Source: Archaeoglobus sp. JdFR-24
GTDB taxonomy: Archaea; Halobacteriota; Archaeoglobi; Archaeoglobales; Archaeoglobaceae
Length of the DNA: 58,134 nucleotides
Direction of reading: 5' to 3'
Assembly (NCBI GenBank): GCA_002011215.1
Contig: MTML01000068.1
Coordinates: forward strand, 1-58,134
Both the position numbers and the translations under genes were made by a program. Position 1 is the stretch's first letter, and each line of letters begins with the position of its first letter. The notes under the pieces are model-generated. The model was not told the origin of the DNA. It did no database searches and saw only the letters and a list, made by a program, of their open reading frames with translations. Of this stretch, positions 34,338-43,698 are shown piece by piece.

Positions 34338-36656
34338 CTATCTTTCAATATATTTGGCAAGATAAATCTGTCCGAAACTTATTCCGTTATCTCCGGAAGC
34401 TGTCAACTCATTTGTAAAAAACTCTATACCCTTTGATTTCATTACTCTCTCTACAGCAGAGGTGAAATGAGTATTGTAAGCAACTCCACCGCTCATGACC
34501 ACGGGCAAACTGTATTTCTCTGCATAATCTGCTGCTACCGTGGCAAGTCCGTTACCAAGATATTCTATTACGGTTCTGCCTATATCTTCCTTTTTTTCAC
34601 CCGAAAGATAGCTTTCAAGACACTCCACTATGAATCTTTTGGTTTTGAGTACTTTTACATCATCTTTTTTCATTTTTAAGCCATCTTCAACCCAGATCGG
34701 AAAAACTGAAAACTCATTGTATTTCCTGATTTTTGGTTTCACGTCCAAATTCTTTCCCGTAGCAATTGCCTCGAGCTTCATGGCAGGTTCTCCTTCATAT
34801 GTTCTTTCAAAACAGACTTCAAGCATGACTGATGTTGCATCCAGCATTCTTCCGGTTGATGTTGTAGTTATCGACGCCAATCCCTTTTCAAGCTGTGAAG
34901 CCAGAAGTTCGAAGCTCTCGTTTTTTCTGAGGTATTTCTCATATTTTTCAAGGATGGTGTAGTCACCCAATTCATCGTAAATTAATGAAAAAAGGATCCT
35001 CAGAGGGAATTTTCCTGCAAGATCACCACCTATGAGTTTGAACTCCTCAAGCCTGCCGAGTCTCCTGAATCTCATATTCTCAAAATCAATAAGTAATACC
35101 TCTCCGCCCCATACACTTCCATCATATCCATATCCAACACCATCTACCGAAATTGATACTGCCCTACCCAGATTCTTTTCTGCCATTACTGACATTCCAT
35201 GAGCAAAATGGTGCTGAATTTTGAGGAGTCTGATGCGATTGCTTGCAGCGAATTTCTCGGCAAAGGTAGAAGTATTATAGAGCGGATGCAGATCACAGAA
35301 AACAGCATCGAGTTTATCCATTTTCAGAAATGTGTTGAAAAAATTCAGAACTTTTTTGAAAAATTGATCATAGGTCTTAAAATTTGCGGTGTTGCCTACG
35401 TATTGACTCTGAACGACTTTTTTATCTTTAAGGAAGCAAAGCGAGTTATAAAGTTCGGCTCCAAAAGATATGCACTTCATCTCTGAATCGAGGTTAAAGG
35501 CATGAGGAATGAAGCCTCTTGATCGACGGATAATCATTTTTCTGTTATTCACAAATTTTATAACTGAATCATCAACTCTGTTGTTTATTTTTAGATTGTG
35601 GGAAAGAACATAATCAACCGGAAGCTCAAATACTCCATCATCAATAAACATCGGTTCTCCAGGAAGGTTTGCAGAGGTCATAACAATATAATCGGTGATT
35701 AGATTTTCGAAAAGCAAGTAGTGGACTGGTGCATAGGGCAGCATTACACCAATTGTATCGAGCTCGGGGGCTACTTGATAAAATTCACTCTCTTCTCTTT
35801 TCCGTAATACAGTTATTGGTCGTATGTAACTCTGAATTTCGTTGATTTCGTCATCAGACAGTAGAACGATCTTTTTAAGCGCTTTTATGTCTCTTGCCAT
35901 AATTGCAAATGGTTGCTGCGGTCTTCGAAGAACTTTTCTCAGTTTAGCAACGATATCGTCATCTGTTTTGCTTGCTATATGGTATCCACCCAGTCCTTTG
36001 ACAGCCACAAAAAAATTGTTTTCCAGAAGACGAGAAGCCTCAACTATCGCAGCATATCCTGAGGAGATCAATTTCTTACCTCTTGAATACAGTTTGTAAT
36101 CAGGACCGCAATCAGGACATGCTATTGACTGAGCATAATATCTGCGGTTACTAACATCTTGATACTCGATACTGCAATGTTCGCACAGGGGAAATTCATT
36201 AAAAGTTGTGTTTTCTCTGTCGTAAGGCAGAGATACTGCTACTCCAAATCTCGGCCCGCAATCTGTGCATGAAATGAATGAGTAGTGGTATCTTCGATCA
36301 GAATCGTTAAAAAGCTCTGCAAGGCAACAATCACATATCGCCACATCTGGAGGTGGTAAAGACAACTCGTTTCTTCCGCCTCCGCTCTTCTCTATGAAAA
36401 AGGTTTTGAATTTTCTTCCTCTTAGTGTATACTCTTCGATCCTCACTTCATCAATCGTCGAGATGGGTGGTTTTTCCTTTTTCAGTCTTTCAATAAATTC
36501 ATAAACATCTCTATCTATTACTATTTCAACTGTTCCATCTCCAGTATTTTTGACATACCCTTTGAGTCCCATTGACGAGGCAAGCCTGTAGACAAACGGT
36601 CTGAATCCAACTCCTTGAACCACACCTCTTACAAACAACCGGTACATTTTCTCCAT
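34338..36656 (-). CDS. hypF: Carbamoyltransferase HypF
   Basis: 772 residues. An N-terminal acylphosphatase-like domain (MYRLFVRGVVQGVGFRPFVYRL), two zinc-finger-like Cys sets (CDCCLAELFN, CTDCGPR, CEHCSIEYQ, CPDCGPD), a YrdC-like domain and a C-terminal Kae1-like/carbamoyltransferase domain with HHFAHGMSV and SGGVAYN. It transfers the carbamoyl of carbamoyl phosphate to HypE. Complete, first gene of hypFE; the divergent region 36657-36859 serves both this operon and hypABCD. Confidence 0.97.
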   Translation of the reverse strand: MEKMYRLFVRGVVQGVGFRPFVYRLASSMGLKGYVKNTGDGTVEIVIDRDVYEFIERLKKEKPPISTIDEVRIEEYTLRGRKFKTFFIEKSGGGRNELSLPPPDVAICDCCLAELFNDSDRRYHYSFISCTDCGPRFGVAVSLPYDRENTTFNEFPLCEHCSIEYQDVSNRRYYAQSIACPDCGPDYKLYSRGKKLISSGYAAIVEASRLLENNFFVAVKGLGGYHIASKTDDDIVAKLRKVLRRPQQPFAIMARDIKALKKIVLLSDDEINEIQSYIRPITVLRKREESEFYQVAPELDTIGVMLPYAPVHYLLFENLITDYIVMTSANLPGEPMFIDDGVFELPVDYVLSHNLKINNRVDDSVIKFVNNRKMIIRRSRGFIPHAFNLDSEMKCISFGAELYNSLCFLKDKKVVQSQYVGNTANFKTYDQFFKKVLNFFNTFLKMDKLDAVFCDLHPLYNTSTFAEKFAASNRIRLLKIQHHFAHGMSVMAEKNLGRAVSISVDGVGYGYDGSVWGGEVLLIDFENMRFRRLGRLEEFKLIGGDLAGKFPLRILFSLIYDELGDYTILEKYEKYLRKNESFELLASQLEKGLASITTTSTGRMLDATSVMLEVCFERTYEGEPAMKLEAIATGKNLDVKPKIRKYNEFSVFPIWVEDGLKMKKDDVKVLKTKRFIVECLESYLSGEKKEDIGRTVIEYLGNGLATVAADYAEKYSLPVVMSGGVAYNTHFTSAVERVMKSKGIEFFTNELTASGDNGISFGQIYLAKYIER

Positions 36657-36859
36657 CCACCTTCATCTAAATAATTTTTGAAATATGGACTAAATTTGAA
36701 GTCTGAAGCTTACTCTTTCCACTTGGGTCCCATATATGATTTTGCCTTACCACTTAAATCCCTTTTGGGACATCGGGTTTAATCAGGGGAGATCAAGCGG
36801 AAGATCAAGTAAAAGTATTAAAGCAAAAGTATTAATTAGAGTAAGTTAATGTTCGCGCT
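36657..36859. promoter_or_regulatory. Divergent hyp promoter region with repeats
   Basis: Holds a TGGG-T-CCCA palindrome (36724-36732), direct AGATCAAG copies at 36790-36797 and 36802-36809, and AAAAGTATTAA copies at 36811-36821 and 36825-36835. tattaatta at 36830-36838 lies 22-30 bases before the hypA GTG, so the hypA message is likely leaderless. Possible shared regulation of hypFE and hypABCD is inferred. Confidence 0.5.
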
Positions 36860-37252
36860 GTGCATGAAATGAGTTTTGCCACCACCATAGTTGAGAACGC
36901 ACTGAGGGTTGCACTTGAACATAGTGCAAAGAAAGTTTATGGTATTACTGTGGTTCTGGGTGAGCTATTGCTTATAAACCCTGATCAGCTTGAATTCTGT
37001 TATAAAGTTGCTACAAAGGGCACAATTCTTGAAAATTCAAGAATTCATATCGAGATAGCAAAGGCCGATATTAAATGCATTAATTGTGGTAAAGCTTACG
37101 ACGTTGCGATCCCACTATGCGAACTTTGTGGTGGATTTGTGGTAGTTAATGGCGGAAAAGAAATGATTTTGAAAAAAATAGAGATGGAACTTGATGAGAA
37201 TCAAGACAGAATAAGTTCAACAGATAAAACTGGAGGGGGATTGAATGCATAA
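36860..37252 (+). CDS. hypA: Hydrogenase nickel insertion protein HypA
   Basis: 130 residues. Starts GTG-CAT-GAA, giving MHEMS, and the His at position 2 is the nickel ligand, which fixes the start at this GTG. The zinc site is CINCG...CELCGG (near residues 73 and 90). It delivers nickel with HypB. The C-terminal charged tail (DENQDRISSTDK) is longer than in most HypA. Its stop overlaps the hypB start by eight bases. Confidence 0.95.
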   Translation: MHEMSFATTIVENALRVALEHSAKKVYGITVVLGELLLINPDQLEFCYKVATKGTILENSRIHIEIAKADIKCINCGKAYDVAIPLCELCGGFVVVNGGKEMILKKIEMELDENQDRISSTDKTGGGLNA

Positions 37253-37895
37253 GGTGGAGATTGATGCTGAAATAGATTTGCTGGAGGAGAATAAAAGACT
37301 TGCAAATGAGAATAGAAAATATCTCAGAGAAAATATGATAAAAGCAGTAAATATTATGGGTGCAATAGGTTCGGGAAAAACTCTTCTGATAGAAAAAACA
37401 ATTGATGCACTTAAAGGTGAAATAAAAATTGGTGTAATACTGGGAGATGTAATTTGTAAAGCCGATTATACGAGGGTTATAAAATATGATGTCAAAGTAG
37501 AACCGATCAATACAGGAAAAGAGTGTCATCTCGATGCACACCTCATCCATCACTGCATAACGTCTTTTGATGACGTTGATCTGATTTTAATTGAAAATGT
37601 TGGTAATCTCGTATGTCCCGTTGACTTTGATCTCGGTGAAGATTACAGAGTTGTAATGGTGAGCGTTACTGAGGGGGATGATGTTGTTGAAAAGCATCCA
37701 GAAATTTTCAGACTTGCGGATGTAATAATAATCAACAAAATAAGCCTTGCAAATGCTGTAGAGGCTGATGTTGATAAAATGGAAAGTGATGCAAAAAAAA
37801 TCAACCCAAAAGCTTTAATCCTCAAAACTGATTTGAAAAACAATATCGGGTTTGAAGACTGGACTAAATTCATTAGAAAAATACTTGAAAAGTGA
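37245..37895 (+). CDS. hypB: Hydrogenase nickel incorporation GTPase HypB
   Basis: 216 residues with P-loop GAIGSGKT at 39-46 and the G-domain motifs IENVGNLVCP and VIINKISL. No N-terminal poly-His store is seen, so it is the minimal archaeal type. Nickel-site Cys and His appear in the region VICKADY...ECHLDAHL. It acts with HypA in nickel insertion. The start codon overlaps hypA. Confidence 0.95.
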   Translation: MHKVEIDAEIDLLEENKRLANENRKYLRENMIKAVNIMGAIGSGKTLLIEKTIDALKGEIKIGVILGDVICKADYTRVIKYDVKVEPINTGKECHLDAHLIHHCITSFDDVDLILIENVGNLVCPVDFDLGEDYRVVMVSVTEGDDVVEKHPEIFRLADVIIINKISLANAVEADVDKMESDAKKINPKALILKTDLKNNIGFEDWTKFIRKILEK

Positions 37896-37931
37896 AGAGT
37901 CCATGAAAATTGAATAATAAATGGTGGTAAG

Positions 37932-38156
37932 ATGTGCCTTGCAATCCCTGCAAGAGTGGAAAAAATAGAATTCCCCAATGCAGTAGTAGATTTTGGTGGA
38001 ACAAAGAGAAATGTTAGAATAGATCTCCTTCCCGACATTGAAATCGGAGACTATGTACTTGTTCACGTCGGTTTTGCTATCCAGAAAGTGGAGAAGAGAG
38101 AATTAGAGGAGCTTTCAGGTATTTACAGTCAGCTTGAAAAGGAAGGAGTTTTTTAA
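37932..38156 (+). CDS. hypC: Hydrogenase assembly chaperone HypC
   Basis: 74 residues, starting MCLAIPARV. The essential Cys2 is present. It carries the Fe(CN)2CO unit together with HypD. The ATG is preceded by aatggtggtaag, a ribosome binding site. Lies 36 bases after hypB and 50 bases before hypD, in one operon. Confidence 0.95.
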   Translation: MCLAIPARVEKIEFPNAVVDFGGTKRNVRIDLLPDIEIGDYVLVHVGFAIQKVEKRELEELSGIYSQLEKEGVF

Positions 38157-38206
38157 TACGATTTGCAAAATCGAGTGATGAACCATAAAAATAAAGAAGT
38201 GGTAAT

Positions 38207-39337
38207 ATGCATCCCGAAAATATGGAGAATGTTCAAAAAAACAGAAAGGATTTGATATTGAAAATCTCAGAAAAAATCCACGATGAAATGAAAAATGAAA
38301 GAAATATTCGAATTATGCATTTATGTGGAACTCATGAAGATACTATTACGAGATTCAATCTTCGCTCATTGATACCACCAAATCTAAAGCTTCTAAGTGG
38401 CCCAGGATGCCCGGTGTGTATAATACCTGATACAGATCTCCAGATGGTTTTTCATCTCCTCGAGAAGAAAGACGTTATTTTCACGACCTTTGGTGATATG
38501 GCGAGGGTACCATACAACGGAAAATCTCTTTTCTATTTCCGGTCTAAGGGATATGATATTCGGGTAGTGTATAGTGTGTTTGATGCATTAGAAATAGCAA
38601 GAAAATCTGAAAAAATGGTGGTGCATTTTGGAATAGGTTTTGAGACGACGATGCCCTCGACTGCTCTCGCTGTTCTTGATAATGTGAGCAATTTTTCGGT
38701 CTTCAGCTCCCACCGGTTTTTTATTCCTGCTATGGATTATCTCCTCTCTCTTGGGGAGGTAAAAATAGAGGGTTTCATCAATCCCGGCCATGTGTCAACA
38801 ATAACTGGTGTCAGAGCTTATGAGAGTATAAAAGAAAAGTACAGAACGCCTCAGGCGATAGCTGGATTTGAACCGGAAGATGTCCTGTTTGCCGTTTTAA
38901 ATCTTGTAAGGTCAATAAAGAAAGGAAACTACAACATAATCAACGTTTATGGAAGAGCTGTGAAGTATGAAGGAAATCTGAGAGCCCAGGAGGTTATGGA
39001 GGAAGTATTTGACAGGAAAGACTGGGAATGGAGAGGTCTTGGAAAAGTTCCAGATTCTGGAGCATCTTTAAAGAAAAAATACAGTGATTTTGATGCTAAA
39101 AAGATATTTGAAGATGTGTTCTTAGATTTTGAACCGCATGAGGATTTAAGAAAAAAGGTTTGCAGATGTGGAGATGTTTTGAGGGGACTCATAACGCCTC
39201 CAGAATGCCCTCTTTTTAATAAATCGTGCACACCCAAAGATCCGATTGGACCATGTATGGTAAGTTTCGAAGGTGCATGCAACATTTGGGCAAAATATGG
39301 TGAGTCTGCTCAGGTCTCAAAATTCAGATTGCAATAA
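38207..39337 (+). CDS. hypD: Hydrogenase maturation protein HypD
   Basis: 376 residues. The conserved LCGTHEDT, SGPGCPVC and GFEPEDVL motifs are present; C-terminal Cys residues (VCRCGDVLRG, CPLF, CTP) ligate its [4Fe-4S] cluster. It provides the scaffold and electrons for Fe(CN)2CO assembly with HypC. Complete, last gene of hypABCD. Confidence 0.96.
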   Translation: MHPENMENVQKNRKDLILKISEKIHDEMKNERNIRIMHLCGTHEDTITRFNLRSLIPPNLKLLSGPGCPVCIIPDTDLQMVFHLLEKKDVIFTTFGDMARVPYNGKSLFYFRSKGYDIRVVYSVFDALEIARKSEKMVVHFGIGFETTMPSTALAVLDNVSNFSVFSSHRFFIPAMDYLLSLGEVKIEGFINPGHVSTITGVRAYESIKEKYRTPQAIAGFEPEDVLFAVLNLVRSIKKGNYNIINVYGRAVKYEGNLRAQEVMEEVFDRKDWEWRGLGKVPDSGASLKKKYSDFDAKKIFEDVFLDFEPHEDLRKKVCRCGDVLRGLITPPECPLFNKSCTPKDPIGPCMVSFEGACNIWAKYGESAQVSKFRLQ

Positions 39338-39415
39338 CTGAATTGATCGTTAGTATGGTTTAAATAAAAACAGTCATTTATAAAAATAAACCAACCTACT
39401 GCCCATCCAATTCAG
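39338..39415. repeat. Nested inverted repeats after hypD
   Basis: CTGAATTG (39338-39345) is complementary to CAATTCAG (39408-39415), and inside it TGGTTTA (39356-39362) to TAAACCA (39387-39393). The pair of nested dyads spans the space between hypD and the UPF0182 gene. It may be a terminator-like or operator structure; the AT-rich composition lowers confidence. Confidence 0.35.
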
Positions 39416-39460
39416 CATCATACCTAAAAGATAAAATACTTTGTAATCTATATTTAGATC

Positions 39461-42124
39461 ATGGCTGATGAACACATGGAAATCTCAGCACCGCTGGATA
39501 GAAAAATTGTTTTGTTTATTGTAGCTTTCATAATTCTCGTTACTTCTTTCAGCGCATTTGTATCCCTCTATACGGAATACCTGTGGTTCAAATCGTTACA
39601 GCTTGAGAGTTATTTTATTAAAACTTTGATTTACAGAGTGGAATTATTTGTATTTGTATTTGCAGTCTCGAGCATAATATTGCTGCTGAACAGATATGCT
39701 ATGCACTCGGCTAGTGAGGAATTCTTGGGAGAGCCTTTAAAGGTACCAGCATGGCTTTTCTTAGCCTTAGCTCTTTTTGTATCCTATATAATCTCAAGAA
39801 ACTGGGTAAATTTCGTTTTCTTTTTAAATGGCCAGCCCTTCAACATTCGGGATCCAATTTTCAATCAGGATATTTCATTTTATGTTTTTAAATTGCCTTT
39901 CATCAAAGATAGCCTTAATTTCACTCTTGCAGTAATATTGTTTTGCATCATAATTTCTTTAATATATTATATCATGTTATTCCGATGGGTTAAAAGCTTC
40001 GAAGAATTGAAAGATCTCTTCCCCAAGGCAGGATATATACACCTGTCTGTTCTTATGGCATCGATCCTTATAATTGCAGGAGTTTTCTTCTACATTGCAA
40101 GATATGATTTGCTCAGTTCCCAGAGTGGTGTCGTCAGTGGAGCCAGTTACACAGATGTGCTCATAAGGATGCCGGTTATGCTCCTTTTATCGCTTCTTTC
40201 TTTTATTTTAGCCATCACATCCGTCTATTATGGGTTAAAAAGAGGTTTTGACATATTACCATTAATCTTCTTCGTGCTGATCGCGGCCGTTTTTGTAGGT
40301 CTCATCTTGGTCCCTCTCGCTTTTCAGAAAATCAGGGTGGATCCAAACGAACTATCTCTAGAAGAGAAATACATTGGTTACAGCATCAACTATACAAGAT
40401 ACGCCTACGGATTGGATGTTAAAAAGAGAATTTTTTCGGTATCTGGAAATCTCACAATCGATGATATGCAGAGAAACAGTGGAATAGTTCAGAACATAAG
40501 ACTGTGGGATCACCGCCCATTGCTCAGTGTTTACAGACAGATTCAGCAGATTAGAACGTATTATTACATCAATGATGTCGATGTTGATAGATACTATATT
40601 GATGGACAATATACTCAGGTAATGATCTCCCCAAGAGAGTTATCTCCTTCGCTTCTCCAGCCCACAGCTCAGACGTGGGTAAATAAGCATCTAATTTACA
40701 CCCATGGTTATGGTGTAATTGCCTCGCCTGTAAACACAGTTTCCGAAGAGGGGAGACCGGAGCTTATTGTATACGACATACCTCCAACAGGTAAAATTAA
40801 GATTAAAAGACCTGAGATATATTTTGGTGAGATAACAGAGAATTACGTGGTTGTAAAAACACTTCAAAAGGAGTTCGATTACCCGTATGGTGAAAAGAAT
40901 GTTTTTACAACATATAACGGGACGGGCGGAATTTTGATAGATAACTATTTCAAAAGATTCCTGTTTAGCATTAGATTTGGAGACATTAACCTCCTTTTGA
41001 GCAATTATGTAACTGATGAGAGCAAAATCCTCATGCACAGAAACATCAGAGAGAGAATTTATTCAATCGCACCCTTTTTGAGTTATGACAGAGATCCATA
41101 TATCGCAGTAGTAGACGGGAAGCTGTACTGGATCATTGATGCATACACTTCACTCGATAACTTCCCATATTCAGCGAAATACGGTGTTTTTGGTGGATAT
41201 ATTAATTACATTAAGAATCCTGTCAAAGTTTTTATTGATGCATACAATGGATCAGTCACATATTACGTCATCGAGGAAGAACCGGTAATCAAGACTTTGA
41301 TGGTATCATTTCCTGAACTTTTCACTCCTGGAGAAAAAATGAGTCCGGAAAAGAAACAGCACATTCGCTATCCTGCCGATCTCTTCAAGGTACAGGCAAT
41401 AATTTATTCAACTTACCATATGGATGATCCAAGAACGTTTTATAACAGAGAAGATGTATGGGATATTCCTGATGAGCTCTTTGAAGATCAGAGAATTAAA
41501 ATGGACCCCTATTATGTTATTATAACTGTTCTGGAGGGCAAACCGGAATTCATTTTGATGCTCCCATTCACCCCAAAGGGACGAGATAACATTATTTCCT
41601 GGATGGCTGCCAGATGTGATGATAATTACGGAGAACTCATACTCTATGAGTTTCCAAAAGGCACTCTTGTTTACGGACCTATGCAAATTGAGGCAAGGGT
41701 AGATCAAGACCCAATAATTTCTCAAACATTCACACTCTGGGGTCAGACTGGTTCGAGAATAATAAGAGGCAATCTTCTCGTTATACCAATAGATAATTCG
41801 ATAATTTACGTCGAACCAGTATACCTTAGAGCTGAAAATGCACAGATTCCGGAATTAAGAGGAGTCATCGTTTCTTACGAGGACGTTCTCACAATGCAAC
41901 CAACCTTGGCAGAATCCATCAAAGTTGTTTTCGGTGAATATGAAAAAGCTGAAAAAGCAGAACCACAAGTAGCCGAAGATCCCGCCTCTCTTGCCAGACT
42001 TTCAATTGAACTTTATGAAAAGGCTCTTGAAGAAATCAGATCAGGAAACTGGAGTGGATTTGGTGAGATGCTTCAGAAACTTGGAGAAGTAATCAAAAAA
42101 CTGAACAATACAGTAAATCAATAG
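39461..42124 (+). CDS. UPF0182 family membrane protein
   Basis: 887 residues. About seven membrane helices occupy residues 15-300, followed by a large (about 550-residue) domain rich in Tyr/Asp that should lie outside the cell, ending in an acidic helical tail. This two-part form and motifs such as FNQDISFYVFKLPF are typical of UPF0182. Function unknown in every lineage. It has an AT-rich promoter (ctatatttag) directly upstream of the ATG. Alone, between hypD and the nitrilase-like gene. Confidence 0.92.
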   Translation: MADEHMEISAPLDRKIVLFIVAFIILVTSFSAFVSLYTEYLWFKSLQLESYFIKTLIYRVELFVFVFAVSSIILLLNRYAMHSASEEFLGEPLKVPAWLFLALALFVSYIISRNWVNFVFFLNGQPFNIRDPIFNQDISFYVFKLPFIKDSLNFTLAVILFCIIISLIYYIMLFRWVKSFEELKDLFPKAGYIHLSVLMASILIIAGVFFYIARYDLLSSQSGVVSGASYTDVLIRMPVMLLLSLLSFILAITSVYYGLKRGFDILPLIFFVLIAAVFVGLILVPLAFQKIRVDPNELSLEEKYIGYSINYTRYAYGLDVKKRIFSVSGNLTIDDMQRNSGIVQNIRLWDHRPLLSVYRQIQQIRTYYYINDVDVDRYYIDGQYTQVMISPRELSPSLLQPTAQTWVNKHLIYTHGYGVIASPVNTVSEEGRPELIVYDIPPTGKIKIKRPEIYFGEITENYVVVKTLQKEFDYPYGEKNVFTTYNGTGGILIDNYFKRFLFSIRFGDINLLLSNYVTDESKILMHRNIRERIYSIAPFLSYDRDPYIAVVDGKLYWIIDAYTSLDNFPYSAKYGVFGGYINYIKNPVKVFIDAYNGSVTYYVIEEEPVIKTLMVSFPELFTPGEKMSPEKKQHIRYPADLFKVQAIIYSTYHMDDPRTFYNREDVWDIPDELFEDQRIKMDPYYVIITVLEGKPEFILMLPFTPKGRDNIISWMAARCDDNYGELILYEFPKGTLVYGPMQIEARVDQDPIISQTFTLWGQTGSRIIRGNLLVIPIDNSIIYVEPVYLRAENAQIPELRGVIVSYEDVLTMQPTLAESIKVVFGEYEKAEKAEPQVAEDPASLARLSIELYEKALEEIRSGNWSGFGEMLQKLGEVIKKLNNTVNQ

Positions 42125-42188
42125 GGTAATTACAGATATTCATTATTTTTCAGCAAACTTTTTTAGAATTAGTGACGCAAATCGAAAC

Positions 42189-42980
42189 ATGAAAATCAGA
42201 CTGTCAGCAGTACAGTGCAGAGTTGGAGTTAGTGACACCTTCAGGAGAGCGGAGAGATTGATAAAACAGGGTGTCGATCAAAATGTTGAGCTTTTTCTTC
42301 TGCCTGAATACTTTTCCTACGAACCCGGAAAATTTGGGAATCAGCGATCTGATGAAACTCAGGATTTTCTACTCAGATGCAGCAGTGAATATTCATGCAT
42401 TGTAGCAGGGAATGTGATTATTGATGCGGCAGGTAGAAAGGGCTACCTTAATGCCCTACATATCTTCAAGGATGGCGAACTGATAGGAATCCAAGAAAAA
42501 CTCCATCCAACCAAAAGTGAGAGAGAACTGGGAATATTAAGCGGTCACGAGGCTAAGATTTTTGATATTAACGGAATAAAATTTTCTGCACTGATATGTG
42601 CAGATATTCTTTATCCGGAGATCTGCCGGGTTGTTGGGCTTAAAGGTGCCGAGATTGTTCTTAATCCTGTAATATCCTTAAAGAGATCGGAACTTCCTGG
42701 AGAAAGACTCAGGCACTGCCTTTATTTTACAAGGTCCTTCGATAACACCTATGCAATAGTTAAGGCCGGTGGTCCTGGTTATACTTTTCTGGGGTCAGAG
42801 ACTGTTGGGAGGAGCCTCATATCTTTATATGACGGAATTCCTGCAATTTATACCGATGAGAATTCAGAAGAACTGGTCTATGCAGAAATTGATGTGGAAG
42901 GAATCAGAAAGTACAGACAGTTGAATTACAGCCTAACAGACAGAAATATCGGTGCATATTACGAGATACTGAAATATTGA
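42189..42980 (+). CDS. Carbon-nitrogen hydrolase (nitrilase superfamily)
   Basis: 263 residues with the complete Glu-Lys-Cys triad: Glu40 in LLPEYFS, Lys104 in QEKLHPT, Cys137 in ALICADILYPE. It should hydrolyse an amide (omega-amidase, deaminated glutathione or ureido-type substrates are typical for archaeal members). Monocistronic, 64 bases after the UPF0182 gene. Substrate not determined. Confidence 0.88.
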   Translation: MKIRLSAVQCRVGVSDTFRRAERLIKQGVDQNVELFLLPEYFSYEPGKFGNQRSDETQDFLLRCSSEYSCIVAGNVIIDAAGRKGYLNALHIFKDGELIGIQEKLHPTKSERELGILSGHEAKIFDINGIKFSALICADILYPEICRVVGLKGAEIVLNPVISLKRSELPGERLRHCLYFTRSFDNTYAIVKAGGPGYTFLGSETVGRSLISLYDGIPAIYTDENSEELVYAEIDVEGIRKYRQLNYSLTDRNIGAYYEILKY

Positions 42981-43049
42981 AATGATAAAAACCAGAAATC
43001 AGAGCTGTAATCCAAACTTTTAAAATAAAATAAAAAAATAGGGGATAGT

Positions 43050-43253
43050 TTATGTTTTCAAAGCAAGCTTGATGTCTTCTGCTTTAACGGTCTTTCTTCC
43101 AGCGTGCTTTGCAACTTCTACAGCCTTCTTTGAAATTTCAGTTGCCTTGTCCTCAAGGATCTCAACCATTTTTTCAACAGCGTCAGCACTAACTCTCTTG
43201 GCACCAGCATTCCTGATCAATCTCTCAACTGGTGCAGCGGGTAATTCAGCCAT
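43050..43253 (-). CDS. Archaeal histone
   Basis: 67 residues, the normal size of a single histone fold with short ends. [22 protein letters not shown] and [13 protein letters not shown] are the helix 1 and helix 3 ends; the middle helix carries [23 protein letters not shown]. It wraps DNA as dimers and multimers. Strong ribosome binding site ggaggtgattgtg and TATA box at 43293-43306 (aaaatatatatactt on the coding strand) support high expression. Confidence 0.96.
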   Translation of the reverse strand: MAELPAAPVERLIRNAGAKRVSADAVEKMVEILEDKATEISKKAVEVAKHAGRKTVKAEDIKLALKT

Positions 43254-43698
43254 TCACAATCACCTCCTTCGATATTTATCTGTCTTATTTCAAGTATATA
43301 TATTTTTCTACCGAACTATGCTGTTTTCACTCTGATTTTCGGTTAGAGAAATCAATCACTCACATTAAACTGACAAAATGTTAAAAAAACTCTAAAAATA
43401 ATTTAAACCATTTGCTTATTTATGGGTTAATTAATGCCATGTATAAAAACTTCCAGAGCGAATCTGTCAAGTATATTAAATTTTTCAGGACTAGATACAA
43501 GGATGCATCTCGAAAATACCTCTTTCAAATTCAGAAAAGTTGTTCTGGGTTATAGGACCGATACAGTTGATAAAATGTTATAAATAATCATTATAATTTG
43601 TAAATCAATTTAAAAAATTTTCTAATTCGAACTTAAAACTTTATTTTTTGAAAATTTTTAAATACTTTGTTAACACAAGATAAATTAAGGTGATAAAG
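43254..43698. other. AT-rich spacer between histone and acyl-CoA dehydrogenase genes
   Basis: Over 440 bases, mostly A+T, with the histone promoter at one end and a TATA/ribosome-binding region (aaggtgataaag) at the other. A 49-codon frame at 43434-43583 and a shorter one at 43439 lack a ribosome binding site and convincing composition. No RNA structure was recognised. Confidence 0.4.
43293..43306 (-). promoter_or_regulatory. TATA box of the histone gene
   Basis: Coding-strand aaaatatatatactt lies about 46 bases before the ATG, leaving a short leader with a strong ribosome binding site (ggaggtga). Confidence 0.55.
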
